The position numbers and the translations under genes were made by a program. A stretch of 37,220 nt of DNA, taken from contig DUPW01000127.1 in assembly GCA_012838125.1 (NCBI GenBank), positions 1-37,220 of the forward strand, written 5' to 3'. The stretch is from Papillibacter sp. GTDB taxonomy: Bacteria; Bacillota; Clostridia; Oscillospirales; Oscillospiraceae. The stretch's first letter is position 1, and the number at the start of each line of letters is the position of its first letter. Shown in pieces: positions 17,053-25,058 of this stretch. A model generated the notes under the pieces. That model worked only from the letters and a program-made list of their open reading frames with translations. It had not been told where the DNA came from and ran no database searches.

Positions 17053-18051
17053 ATGAATCGCAAAGAGCTCTTACTCTCCGTACTGCGCAACGAACAGCCG
17101 CCAAAGTGGATGGGATACGCCTTCGAGCCGTTTCCGACAACTAAATTCCACTGCATCATTGACCCCATTTCCGTCTGGGACATCCTGCAATTCTCCGGCG
17201 AACGGTTTGTTGACAACTGGGGCGTTGTCCACCGTTTCCTCCCAGAGGATCCCGGCATTATCCCCATGGTGGACGACGAGAATAAAGTCATTAAGGACAT
17301 CACGAAGTGGCGTGATTATGTCAACTTCCCTGAATTTCCTGAGCTGGACTGGTCTGACGCCAAGAAGCAAATCGACGAGCTGGACCGGGAGAACACCTTC
17401 GTCATGGTCCCCAGCTTCCGCGGCCTCTTTGAGCGGGCCCATTGCCTCATGACCTTTGAAGACACCCTCATCTATATGTACGAAGAGCCCGAAGCGATGT
17501 ACGACCTCTTCGGCGCCTACACCGACTGGAAAATCAAGGCCATAGAGCAGATTATTGACAACCTCCAACCGGACGTCATCCACTCCCATGACGACTGGGG
17601 TTCCAAGACGAACCTCTTCTTCTCCCCGGCGAAGTTCCGGGAGCTTCTCATGCCCCATTACGAGCGGCTGTACAGCTACATTAAGAAGCGCGGCGTCCTC
17701 GTCCAGCACCACGCCGACTGCTTCTGCCAGGGCCTCGAAAACGACATGGTGGACCTAGGCATCGATATGTGGCAGGGCGTCCTCCCCACAAACGACATTT
17801 GGGCCATTCAGAAGAACGTGGCCGGCAAGATGCTCCTCATGGGCGGCCTCGAGCAGGCGGTTATCGACCGTGCCGACGCCACCGAGGAGGAAATCCGTGC
17901 CGAAGTGCGCCGCGCCATCGACGAATACGCCCCCGGCGGCTCCTTCCTGCCGTGCATCGGCAGCATCGAGTGTATCAACGAATGGGTTACGCCCATCGTC
18001 GTCGACGAGTGCAACCGTTACGGCGCCGAGTGGCTCAAAAAGAACAGCTAA
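17053..18051 (+). CDS. Uroporphyrinogen-decarboxylase-fold protein, methyltransferase-like
   Basis: A 332-aa protein of the UroD superfamily, which in anaerobes mostly comprises corrinoid-dependent methyltransferases (MtaA/CmuA type) rather than haem enzymes. Visible family segments are the opening NRKELLLSVLRNEQPPKWMG, the mid-chain DVIHSHDDWGSKTNLFFSP, and VLVQHHADCFCQG followed by DLGIDMWQGVLPTND. Where MtaA-type enzymes carry an H-x-C zinc motif, this one reads HADC, so the metal ligand is uncertain. No corrinoid protein gene is adjacent. The ATG at 17053 has GGAGG 8 nt upstream; upstream in-frame codons at 17038 and 17011 lack a site, and 17011 lies inside the promoter. Confidence 0.82.
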   Translation: MNRKELLLSVLRNEQPPKWMGYAFEPFPTTKFHCIIDPISVWDILQFSGERFVDNWGVVHRFLPEDPGIIPMVDDENKVIKDITKWRDYVNFPEFPELDWSDAKKQIDELDRENTFVMVPSFRGLFERAHCLMTFEDTLIYMYEEPEAMYDLFGAYTDWKIKAIEQIIDNLQPDVIHSHDDWGSKTNLFFSPAKFRELLMPHYERLYSYIKKRGVLVQHHADCFCQGLENDMVDLGIDMWQGVLPTNDIWAIQKNVAGKMLLMGGLEQAVIDRADATEEEIRAEVRRAIDEYAPGGSFLPCIGSIECINEWVTPIVVDECNRYGAEWLKKNS

Positions 18052-18074
18052 AAGACCGTCCCTTCACCATCAAT

Positions 18075-18098
18075 GGGCCGCAGCGCACGCTGCGGCCC
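18075..18098 (+). terminator. GC-rich stem-loop after the UroD-family gene
   Basis: GGGCCGCAGC pairs perfectly with GCTGCGGCCC around GCAC, 23 bp past the stop. There is no T run, so termination here would be weak or Rho-aided. Confidence 0.4.
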
Positions 18099-18286
18099 GA
18101 TTTCGCTTCGCTCACAGATTTTGCATCCGCAATGCGGCGTTGTGCGGCAGCCGCCGTGCCGCCGTAAGGCGCGTTTGGTTGACAGCACAGCTTTCCCATC
18201 CATCATGCTCGAAAGAGCCTTTTTGCCACAGAATTTGCATTGTTTTTGCAATATTCTGCCATTTTGGGCGCCCTTTGTATCAAAAA

Positions 18287-18314
18287 TTGTTGCATTTGCG
18301 CCATTTTCTATGAT
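18287..18314 (+). promoter_or_regulatory. Promoter candidate for the OYE-family gene
   Basis: TTGTTG (18287-18292), a 16-bp spacer and TATGAT (18309-18314), 42 bp before the chosen start. Confidence 0.4.
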
Positions 18315-18356
18315 ATATTCTGAAAGTTCGATAACAAGTATTTGGAGCGTGATATC

Positions 18357-20255
18357 TTGGAATACAAGCATATATTCCGACCTTTGAAAATTGGTCCGCT
18401 CACAGCGAAAAACAGAATTGAAGTTTCTCCGGCTGAGCCGTTTCTCTGTACAAAGGATGGTCTCGTGACGGACGCCTTCATCGCCTTTACTGCCGCCATG
18501 GCCCGGGGCGGCGCCGGCATCGTCACCGTGGGAGATAGTCCCGTCACGCAGGAGTACGCCAACGAAAACCGATACGTCGTGAACCTTGCCGACCACTATG
18601 TGGTCCACGGGCTGACGGCGCTGACGGACGCCATCCACCGTTACGGCGCGCTGGCCTCCATTGAGCTGAACCTGCGCACCCACGCCCTGCCCGCCGATAT
18701 GTCCAAAGAGGAAATTCGCGAGATTATCGCTTCCTTTGCCCGGGCGGCGGAGCGCTGCAAAAAGGCCGGCTTTGACATGATTATGATTCACGGCGGACAC
18801 GGCCACACCGTGGCGCAGTTTTACTCCCCCCTTATGAACAAGCGTACCGACGAATACGGCTGCTCCACCTTTGAAAACCGTTGCCGCTTCGCCAGTGAGC
18901 TCTTAGACGCCGTTCGCGCCGCCATCGGGCCGGATATGGCCATTGAATACCGCATCTCCGGCGACGAACTAACGGAAGGCGGAGTAGGCCTTGAGGAAGC
19001 CGTCCTGTTCGCCCGGGCGATTCAGAAGAAAATCGACCTCATCCACGTCTCCGCAGGCAATATGTACAACCCCGCTTCCCTCTCCTACGCCATGCAGCCG
19101 GCGTACCTGCCCATGGCCACGAACGTCCGTTTCGCCGAGCACTTTAAGCGGGCGCTGGATATCCCCGTGACGAGCGTGGGCTCCTTTAACATGGACCTTG
19201 CGGAGGAGGCCATCGCCTCCGAAAAGGCGGACATGATTGCCATGATTCGCCAGTTCATCGCCGACCCCGACTGCGTGAATAAAGCCCGGCGCGGCAAGGG
19301 GGACGAAGTTCGCCCCTGCATCCGCTGCATGGTCTGCACCGGCGCAGACCCCCACGGCTGCCCGCAGCCCCTGCGCTGTTCGGTGAACCCCGTCATGGGG
19401 CGGCACCCGCAGTTTGATAAAATGATTCGCACCCAGCCGAAGAAGAAAGTCGTCATTGTGGGCGGCGGAGCCGCCGGTCTGGAAGCAGCCCGCCGGTGCG
19501 CCGAACTGGGCGACGAAGTGGTGCTGTTTGAAAAAGATACCGTTCTAGGCGGCGCCCTTCTCCCAGCCGGCGCAAACTCCCTCAAGGGGGACGTGGGCCG
19601 GTATGCGGCCTGGTCCGTCCGCATGGCGGAGCGCACCCCGGGCATCGATATCCGCACGGGCGTTACAGCCACGCCGGAACTCGTTCAGGCAGAAAACCCC
19701 GACGCCATCATCGTCGCCGTGGGCAGTGAGCCCATTATCCCGAACATCCCCGGCGTTCAGCGGGAAAACGTTTGCCTCGCCACGGAAATTGACCTTGGGA
19801 CGAAGAAGGCCGGCCATCGCGTCGCCCTTATCGGCGCGGGCCTTACCGGTACGGAAACGGCCGTTGCTCTGGCACGAGACGGGCACGAGGTCACCCTCGT
19901 GGACATGCGTACCCTTGAGGAAATTGACGGCCGCGGCGCCGCCTCGCCGGGCGTGGTGCGTTTCCTGCGGGATATGGCCAGCGACGCCGGTGTAAAGACA
20001 CTCACGGGCGTTACGGCGAAGGAAGTGACGGAGGAGGGCCTTGTCATCGCCACCGCCGACGGGCAGACCCGGCTCATCCCCGCAGACACCGTCGTCCTCT
20101 CCGTGGGCGTGCGTCCCCGCTCGGCCATTGCGCAGCAGTTTGCCGACTGTGCCGAGGAGGTCTACTTTGTGGGCGACTGCGCCACAGACACCGGAAATAT
20201 CACCACCGCCGTGCGGGACGGCTTCTTCGCCGCCATGAATATCGCCGGCGTGTAA
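18357..20255 (+). CDS. NADH:flavin oxidoreductase, old yellow enzyme / 2,4-dienoyl-CoA reductase type
   Basis: A 632-aa flavoprotein with an N-terminal FMN TIM-barrel (about 1-330), a 4Fe-4S cysteine cluster and a C-terminal FAD/NAD(P) part. The barrel has IHGGHGHTVAQFYSP and NKRTDEYGCSTFENR. The cysteines are in CIRCMVCTG with the later C in RCSVNP. Two dinucleotide folds are evident: VVIVGGGAAGLEAA and VALIGAGLTGTETA. Relatives reduce activated C=C bonds (dienoyl-CoA, enoates, bile-acid intermediates) or demethylate amines; the substrate here is not identifiable. Translation probably starts at TTG 18357, with GGAG 9 nt upstream; the TTG at 18342 overlaps that site. Confidence 0.9.
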   Translation: MEYKHIFRPLKIGPLTAKNRIEVSPAEPFLCTKDGLVTDAFIAFTAAMARGGAGIVTVGDSPVTQEYANENRYVVNLADHYVVHGLTALTDAIHRYGALASIELNLRTHALPADMSKEEIREIIASFARAAERCKKAGFDMIMIHGGHGHTVAQFYSPLMNKRTDEYGCSTFENRCRFASELLDAVRAAIGPDMAIEYRISGDELTEGGVGLEEAVLFARAIQKKIDLIHVSAGNMYNPASLSYAMQPAYLPMATNVRFAEHFKRALDIPVTSVGSFNMDLAEEAIASEKADMIAMIRQFIADPDCVNKARRGKGDEVRPCIRCMVCTGADPHGCPQPLRCSVNPVMGRHPQFDKMIRTQPKKKVVIVGGGAAGLEAARRCAELGDEVVLFEKDTVLGGALLPAGANSLKGDVGRYAAWSVRMAERTPGIDIRTGVTATPELVQAENPDAIIVAVGSEPIIPNIPGVQRENVCLATEIDLGTKKAGHRVALIGAGLTGTETAVALARDGHEVTLVDMRTLEEIDGRGAASPGVVRFLRDMASDAGVKTLTGVTAKEVTEEGLVIATADGQTRLIPADTVVLSVGVRPRSAIAQQFADCAEEVYFVGDCATDTGNITTAVRDGFFAAMNIAGV

Positions 20256-20288
20256 GCGCAAAAAAGTTCGTAAACTGGAAAACAATGA

Positions 20289-20327
20289 CGTTTGCCATCA
20301 AAAACCGTGGGTTTTTGATGGCAAACG
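20289..20327. repeat. Perfect 18-bp inverted repeat between the OYE and carrier genes
   Basis: Arms 20289-20306 and 20310-20327 (CGTTTGCCATCAAAAACC and its complement) are separated by only GTG. It begins 34 bp after the OYE-family stop and ends 29 bp before the carrier start. It may terminate or stabilise the upstream mRNA, but no T tract follows it, so it may instead be an operator or a stem controlling the downstream gene. Confidence 0.8.
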
Positions 20328-20356
20328 GGCATTATACATATTTGAATGGAGTCACA

Positions 20357-21286
20357 ATGAATATCTCTTCCGTTTTCAGCCAAATGGCGGTTTTATTTCT
20401 GGTGCTCATCGTGGGCTTCATCACAGGCAAGCTGAGAGTCCTGCCGGATGGAGCGGATAAAATCCTCTCGAAGCTCGTTATCCACGTCGCCATGCCCTTC
20501 ACCATTCTCAACTCCGTGTTGTCTGTGGACCTGTCCATGTCGCGGCGGGACGCGGCTGTGTTTTTCGCTCTCGTGAGCCTGTCGTATCTCATTTTTTTCC
20601 TTGTTGCCGTCCCTCTGGCGTGCCTGTTGCGGGCGCCGCTGAAGGATCGGGGGCTTTACATCTGCCTGCTTGTGTTTTCCAACGTGGGTTTTATGGGGTT
20701 TCCCGTGGTAGAATCGCTCTTTGGCGCCGAAACGGCCTTTTACGTCACGCTGTACAATATCCCCTTTAACCTGCTACTCTTCAGCGTGGGCATCCTGCTC
20801 GTCTCCGGCGACCGCAGCCAGATAAGGCCCCGGCAGATATTCCTCTCCACCACGCTCATTGCCTCGTTTCTCGCCATCATTGTCTTTGTTTTCAATATCT
20901 CCCTGCCGGCCGTCTTAACGAAAACCGTCTCCCTCATCGGGCAGGTCACAACCCCCTGCGCCATGCTCATCATCGGCATCACCCTGTCGCAGATGTCCGT
21001 TAAAAGCGTGTTCACGGAAAAGCGTCTTTATCCTCTCATTTTCGTGCGCCTTATTCTGATTCCCGGCGTGGTCGCCCTCATCTCCCGCCTCTTTACGGCG
21101 GATACTCAGATGCTCGGCATTCTCACCGTCCTTGCCGCCATGCCCACGGGCACGGCCGTGGTGATGTTCAGCCTTGAATACGGCGGTAACGACAAACTCG
21201 CCTCGAAAGGCGTTTTCCTCTCCACACTCCTGTCCATGGTGACGATTCCGATTGTCTCATTTTTTACTGATAAACTCCTATTATGA
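20357..21286 (+). CDS. Auxin efflux carrier (AEC) family transporter
   Basis: A 309-aa membrane protein with about ten hydrophobic helices in the two-repeat layout of AEC/BASS-fold carriers. The first half contains VLFLVLIVGFITGKLRVLPDGADKILSKLVIHVAMPF, typical of the family; the second half contains VTTPCAMLIIGITLSQMSV and the helix breaker AAMPTGTAVVMFSLEYGG. Bacterial members export or import organic anions such as malate; the substrate is unknown here. The ATG at 20357 has TGGAG 5 nt upstream. The frame extends to 20285, but that extension is the inverted repeat and is not coding-like. Confidence 0.88.
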   Translation: MNISSVFSQMAVLFLVLIVGFITGKLRVLPDGADKILSKLVIHVAMPFTILNSVLSVDLSMSRRDAAVFFALVSLSYLIFFLVAVPLACLLRAPLKDRGLYICLLVFSNVGFMGFPVVESLFGAETAFYVTLYNIPFNLLLFSVGILLVSGDRSQIRPRQIFLSTTLIASFLAIIVFVFNISLPAVLTKTVSLIGQVTTPCAMLIIGITLSQMSVKSVFTEKRLYPLIFVRLILIPGVVALISRLFTADTQMLGILTVLAAMPTGTAVVMFSLEYGGNDKLASKGVFLSTLLSMVTIPIVSFFTDKLLL

Positions 21287-21333
21287 CAATTTTTATGTAA
21301 ACAAAAAGCTGGCTAGGCTAACAGTATTTACTT

Positions 21334-21363
21334 GAATAGATAAAATGGCGGCTACACACGATA
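21334..21363 (+). promoter_or_regulatory. Sigma-G-like promoter of the spore protein gene
   Basis: GAATA (21334-21338) matches the -35 consensus GMATR. After exactly 18 bp, CACGATA (21357-21363) matches CATNHTA at all defined positions but one. Forespore-specific sigma-G is the expected factor for alpha/beta-type spore protein genes. Confidence 0.6.
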
Positions 21364-21416
21364 TTAGCGAAAGGTGCTGAAAGTACCTCGAAAATATATC
21401 AGAAGGAGTTGTCAAT

Positions 21417-21623
21417 ATGCCTAGCAAAAACCAGGTCCTCAACCCGAACGCTCGTGAGGCGCTCAATCGGTTCAAGATGGAAGCCGCCAGCGAAGTTGGC
21501 GTTAACCTGAAGCAGGGTTACAACGGTGAACTCACATCTCGTCAGGCTGGCAGCATCGGCGGCCAGATGGTCAAGAAGATGATCCAGGCCTACGAGAACA
21601 GCCTGGCAGGCGGCGGTCAGTAA
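21417..21623 (+). CDS. Alpha/beta-type small acid-soluble spore protein (SASP)
   Basis: A 68-aa DNA-binding protein that coats and protects the chromosome in the dormant spore. The sequence is diagnostic: an N-terminal NPNAREALNRFKMEAASEVGV segment, with the germination-protease site around MEAASEVG, and the C-terminal GELTSRQAGSIGGQMVKKMI motif. The ATG has AAGGAG 8 nt upstream. It stands alone between a sigma-G-like promoter and a strong terminator. Its presence shows that the organism belongs to an endospore-forming lineage. Confidence 0.96.
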   Translation: MPSKNQVLNPNAREALNRFKMEAASEVGVNLKQGYNGELTSRQAGSIGGQMVKKMIQAYENSLAGGGQ

Positions 21624-21663
21624 CACTCGCTTTCAAGGCGCAGTATGGTGCCTGTAAGCAAGA

Positions 21664-21710
21664 AAAGGCACAGCATCCGCAAATAGCGGAAGGCTGTGCC
21701 TTTGCTTTAT
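21664..21710 (+). terminator. Terminator between the spore protein gene and tyrS
   Basis: AAAGGCACAGC pairs with GCTGTGCCTTT, with an inner CCGC/GCGG stem, followed by GCTTT. The A run on the other arm could serve tyrS from the opposite side. Confidence 0.8.
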
Positions 21711-21805
21711 GTTTCTTCGACTAAAAACTCACCCGGCGTAGAAACTTTGAAAAATTTTGAGCCGGAAGTGGCTAAATGGCTTTTGCTATGCGGATAGACA
21801 CGCCT

Positions 21806-23032
21806 TTAGCCTTTCAGAACGGCCTTTTTAAACGTCTTCTTCCCCCGCTTTACCACGAGCCCTTCTCCCACGAAGGCCTCCGCCGGGAAGGTGGTGGCGA
21901 TGTCCGTCACCTTCTCGCCGTTTACTTCCACGCCGCCCTGGGTCACATTGCGGCGCGCCTCGGATTTCGACGGGCAGAGCCCCGTTTTCACAAGCAGGGT
22001 GAGAACGTCGATGGCGCCGTCCACGAAGTCCGCCTGCTCAATCTCCGCCGTGGGCATCTCGGCAGCACCGCCGGAGGCAAACAGCGCCCGGGCCGTCTCC
22101 TGGGATTTTTCGGCATCTTCTTTGCTGTGTACAAGGGCGGTGAGCTCGTAGGCGAGGATTTCCTTGGCGCGGTTTAACTGGGCTCCTTCCCACTTTTCCA
22201 TCTCGGCAATCTGCTCAAGGGGCAGGAAGGTGAGCATTTTCAGGCACTTAATCACGTCGGCGTCGTTTACGTTGCGCCAGTACTGGTAGAAATCGTAGGG
22301 ACTTGTTTTGTTCGGGTCGAGCCAGACGGCGCCGCCGACGGTTTTGCCCATCTTCTTGCCCTCGGAGTTGAGAAGCAGGTTAATGGTCATCACGTGGGCG
22401 TCCTTGCGCAGCTTGCGGCGAATCAGTTCTGTGCCGCCGAGCATGTTGGACCACTGGTCGTCTCCGCCGAACTGCAGGTTGCAGCCGTAGCGGCGGAACA
22501 GCTCGTAGAAATCGTAGCTCTGCATAAGCATGTAGTTAAACTCGAGGAAGGACAGGCCCTTTTCCATGCGCTGCTTATAGCACTCGGCCCGCAGCATGTT
22601 GTTAACGGAAAAATGCGGCCCCACTTCCCGGAGAAATTCCACGTAATTGAGCTCCATGAGCCAGTCGGCGTTGTTGACCATCATGGCCTTGCCCTCGGAA
22701 AAGTCGATGAATTTGCTCATCTGTTTTTTGAAGCACTCGCCGTTATAGGCGATGGTCTCCGGCGTCATCATCGAGCGCATATCCGTGCGGCCGGAGGGGT
22801 CGCCCACCATGGCGGTGCCGCCGCCGATGAGGGCGATGGGCTTGTTGCCCGCCATTTGCAGGCGCTTCATCAGGCACAGGGCCATGAAGTGGCCCACGTG
22901 CAGGGAGTCGGCGGTGGGATCAAAGCCGATATAAAAAATGGCCTTCCCGGAATTTATCAGCTCGGAAACATCTTCTTCGCTGGATACCTGCGCGATGAGA
23001 CCACGCGCTTTCAGTTCGTCGTAAATCTGCAC
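21806..23032 (-). CDS. tyrS: Tyrosyl-tRNA synthetase
   Basis: A 408-aa class I synthetase charging tRNA-Tyr. The HIGH motif is HVGH (45-48), the KMSKS motif appears as KMGKT, and the family segments [21 protein letters not shown] and a C-terminal S4 RNA-binding domain ([21 protein letters not shown]) are all present. The start is GTG at 23032, with AAGGAG 6 nt upstream. The frame stays open to 23131, but that extension is the T-box terminator region and is not protein. Expression is controlled by the upstream Tyr T-box. Confidence 0.96.
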   Translation of the reverse strand: MQIYDELKARGLIAQVSSEEDVSELINSGKAIFYIGFDPTADSLHVGHFMALCLMKRLQMAGNKPIALIGGGTAMVGDPSGRTDMRSMMTPETIAYNGECFKKQMSKFIDFSEGKAMMVNNADWLMELNYVEFLREVGPHFSVNNMLRAECYKQRMEKGLSFLEFNYMLMQSYDFYELFRRYGCNLQFGGDDQWSNMLGGTELIRRKLRKDAHVMTINLLLNSEGKKMGKTVGGAVWLDPNKTSPYDFYQYWRNVNDADVIKCLKMLTFLPLEQIAEMEKWEGAQLNRAKEILAYELTALVHSKEDAEKSQETARALFASGGAAEMPTAEIEQADFVDGAIDVLTLLVKTGLCPSKSEARRNVTQGGVEVNGEKVTDIATTFPAEAFVGEGLVVKRGKKTFKKAVLKG

Positions 23033-23045
23033 ACAAATTCTCCTT

Positions 23046-23373
23046 CCTTGCTCATCTTCGGCGGGAAACAAAAACGCCCCCGCCGAACGATTCATGTTCG
23101 GACAGAGGGCGAAATCACTTCGCGGTACCACCTCATTCTCCGGCGCCTCACAGCGGCCGGACTTGGGGCGTTCCAGACAGAACGCCAGTGCTTAACGCGC
23201 ACGAACTCGGCGTGCCTTACGCGCCGGAAGGCGCCTTGCGGCACGCGGCTCCGGAACCGTATTCAGAGCATTTCCGCCTCCGGCTTGCACCAACCGCCGT
23301 CTCTCTGGGCGCGTCCATGCCCCTACTCTTTTCCTTCACAGCCCTTATCAATGGTCTTATTCTCTTTTCGATA
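23046..23373 (-). promoter_or_regulatory. T-box leader (tyrosine-specific) of tyrS
   Basis: The minus-strand leader contains the T-box sequence AGGTGGTACCGCG (23133-23121). Stem I has GAGTAG and AGAGAG blocks and the distal segment GGTTGGTGCAAGCC. The probable specifier codon is TAC (Tyr) at 23261-23259, in the context CTGAATACGG. Uncharged tRNA-Tyr would bind the specifier and the T-box bulge, favouring the antiterminator and allowing tyrS transcription. Confidence 0.92.
23068..23113 (-). terminator. Regulated terminator of the tyrS T-box
   Basis: On the minus strand CGCCCTCTGTCCGAAC pairs with GTTCGGCGGGGGCG, followed by TTTTTGTTT. It lies just downstream of the T-box sequence, as expected for the read-through switch. 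Confidence 0.85.
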
Positions 23374-23379
23374 AAAGCG

Positions 23380-23408
23380 ATATTATCATAACCGTGTATG
23401 ACTGTCAA
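23380..23408 (-). promoter_or_regulatory. Sigma-A promoter of the tyrS T-box transcript
   Basis: On the minus strand a consensus TTGACA (23408-23403), a 17-bp spacer and TAATAT (23385-23380). It lies back-to-back with the rightward promoter, the two -35 boxes being 22 bp apart. Confidence 0.8.
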
Positions 23409-23430
23409 CCTTCCGCGCAATTTTTGTGCC

Positions 23431-23459
23431 TTGCACGCCCGTCATGGGGGTGCTATAAT
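23431..23459 (+). promoter_or_regulatory. Sigma-A promoter of the 196-aa hypothetical gene
   Basis: TTGCAC (23431-23436), a 17-bp spacer and a perfect TATAAT (23454-23459) with an extended-10 TG. Transcription would start near 23466, so the ATG at 23465 cannot be the start. Confidence 0.8.
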
Positions 23460-23485
23460 CTCTTATGAGTGAACGGGGGTACATA

Positions 23486-24076
23486 ATGAAAGAGCACATC
23501 GTAAACAAGATCACGGGGCGCCTGAAGGCGCTTCAAATCCCCTATTCGATGGAAGGCGACTCCATTACCGTCGGCGAGGAGTTCGTTGAAATAGGATATG
23601 GTTCGGACCTGAAAAAGGTGCGTTACGATCTGACCATCACTATCGACGAGGCAAGCCGGTGCGTTGTTGTGTATGTGAGCACCGTGGACAAATATATCAT
23701 GACGGTAGACGGGAAGCTCCCTCCGGGGGAAAGCAGAAAACCCCAGCAGGTTTTCCGAAAAGTTAAGCACATCATCATTGACGAAAACGGCGAGAGCAAC
23801 CTTATCACGCTGGACCTTGCCGATATTCCCAACACGGCGAAAGATTGCGCCATCCAGTGCGGCTGGCGGTTTAGCACAGTCTTAAAAATGCGGAAGAAAC
23901 CGCCTGTGCTCCTCTCCGCATCCGAGCGGGTGAAGGCTCTGCGCATTAATGACGATATGGACCTTGCCGGCGTCTACCTTGAGGACGCCGAGACCATCGT
24001 ACAGAAGCACTCGCGCCGTAAAAAGGGCGGCTTTTTTTCACGCCTTTTCGGCCGACACTCGCGGGGAAAGTCATAA
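23486..24076 (+). CDS. Hypothetical protein, 196 aa
   Basis: I do not recognise this protein. It begins MKEHIVNKITGRLKAL, shows an alternating-strand middle (VRYDLTITIDEASRCVVVYVSTVDKYIMTV), and ends in a very basic tail (HSRRKKGGFFSRLFGRHSRGKS) that could contact membrane lipid or nucleic acid. There is no signal peptide or membrane helix. The ATG at 23486 has GGGGGT 5 nt upstream, and the promoter position excludes the earlier ATG. The gene is monocistronic, with a strong promoter and terminator, and is divergent from tyrS, which suggests steady vegetative expression. Confidence 0.8.
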   Translation: MKEHIVNKITGRLKALQIPYSMEGDSITVGEEFVEIGYGSDLKKVRYDLTITIDEASRCVVVYVSTVDKYIMTVDGKLPPGESRKPQQVFRKVKHIIIDENGESNLITLDLADIPNTAKDCAIQCGWRFSTVLKMRKKPPVLLSASERVKALRINDDMDLAGVYLEDAETIVQKHSRRKKGGFFSRLFGRHSRGKS

Positions 24077-24115
24077 TAAGCGCTCAGTTTTTGGGTGCGT
24101 CAGCTTATCAGCCTG

Positions 24116-24166
24116 AAAATATCGGCATAGCCTAGTCTTGAATGACCGGCTATGCCGATATTTTTT
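24116..24166. terminator. Convergent bidirectional terminator
   Basis: A perfect 17-bp stem (AAAATATCGGCATAGCC with its complement) and a 15-nt loop, followed by T residues. It separates the rightward 196-aa gene from the leftward aldo/keto reductase gene. Confidence 0.88.
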
Positions 24167-24174
24167 GCGCTTTG

Positions 24175-25053
24175 TTAATCCCAGTATTCGTTGCAGTCGT
24201 CTCCTGACGGGCCGAAGCGGCAGTTTTTATTTAAGTCCGATATGGACTGAAGCTCATCCTCCGCCAGTTCAAAGTCGAATACGCTGATGTTTTCAAGGAT
24301 ATGAACGGGCGACGAGGCTTTCGGTATGGGGATAATGCCGCACTGTGTTTCCCACCGCAAGATAATCTGGGCGATGGTCTTGTTATACTTCTCCGCCAGC
24401 TTCACAAGGACAGGTTCACTCAGCAAGGTGGCCTTATCAGGGTTTACCCGCCCGTCAAGCATGACTGTGGGCCCGCCGAGGGGGAACCACGCTTCCGGAA
24501 CGATTCCGTGCTTTTTCATGTATTCCCTCAGGGGCTCAATCGTCAGATAAGGATGAATCTCAAGCTGATTGATGACAGGCACGATTTCGCAGATATCCAG
24601 TATCCGTTCAATGTGCGTTTCGTGAAAATTCGATAGCCCGATGTTTCTCACGAGCCCTTCCTTATGGAGATGCTCCAGCGCCTTCCATGCCTCGGTATAC
24701 AACCCGTGTTCCGGGCACGGAAAATGGATGAGATACATATCCAGATAGTCTACGCCCAAACGGCGCATACTCTCCTCACATTCCCGGCAGGCGTCGTCAA
24801 ACCGGTGATGGCCGTTTTTCAGCTTCGTGCTGATGAAAAGCTCTTCCCGTGGTATCCCATTGTTTTTCAGGGCGGTGCCGATGGCTTTTTCGTTTCCGTA
24901 AAACGCCGCGTTGTCAAAAAGCCTGTACCCCGCCTCAATGGCGGTATCAATGGTTTTTTGAATATCACCGTCGGCATCTAAAAACACGGCGCCCATTCCC
25001 AGCATGGGGATTTTTTCACCGTTATTGAGCGTCAAGGTGGGAGCCAGAGGCAC
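24175..25053 (-). CDS. Aldo/keto reductase
   Basis: A 292-aa NAD(P)H-dependent carbonyl reductase of the AKR TIM-barrel fold. The catalytic tetrad can be placed: Asp and Tyr in GYRLFDNAAFYGNEKAIG, Lys in ELFISTKL, and His in DMYLIHFPCP. The cofactor-binding end is IPIPKASSPVHILEN. I chose GTG 25053 as the start because GGGAGG lies 8 nt upstream; the longer frame overlaps the preceding gene by over 100 bp. It follows the flavodoxin-fold reductase by only 5 bp, so the two are co-translated and may act on the same oxidised substrate. Substrate unknown. Confidence 0.88.
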   Translation of the reverse strand: MPLAPTLTLNNGEKIPMLGMGAVFLDADGDIQKTIDTAIEAGYRLFDNAAFYGNEKAIGTALKNNGIPREELFISTKLKNGHHRFDDACRECEESMRRLGVDYLDMYLIHFPCPEHGLYTEAWKALEHLHKEGLVRNIGLSNFHETHIERILDICEIVPVINQLEIHPYLTIEPLREYMKKHGIVPEAWFPLGGPTVMLDGRVNPDKATLLSEPVLVKLAEKYNKTIAQIILRWETQCGIIPIPKASSPVHILENISVFDFELAEDELQSISDLNKNCRFGPSGDDCNEYWD

Positions 25054-25058
25054 GCATC

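Larger units (their letters stand above)
18052..18356. other. Intergenic region between the UroD-family and OYE genes
   Basis: It holds a GC-rich stem-loop (18075-18098), a minor GCTC-GAAA-GAGC hairpin followed by CTTTTT (18207-18224) and a promoter candidate (18287-18314). I see no convincing gene on either strand here. Confidence 0.6.

Noticed and set aside
23033..23131. N-terminal extension of tyrS
   Set aside because: These bases form the T-box sequence and terminator; the start at GTG 23032 has a properly spaced AAGGAG.
22394..23374. 326-aa rightward open frame across tyrS and its leader
   Set aside because: It covers both the tyrS coding strand and the T-box stems, so it cannot be a separate conserved gene.
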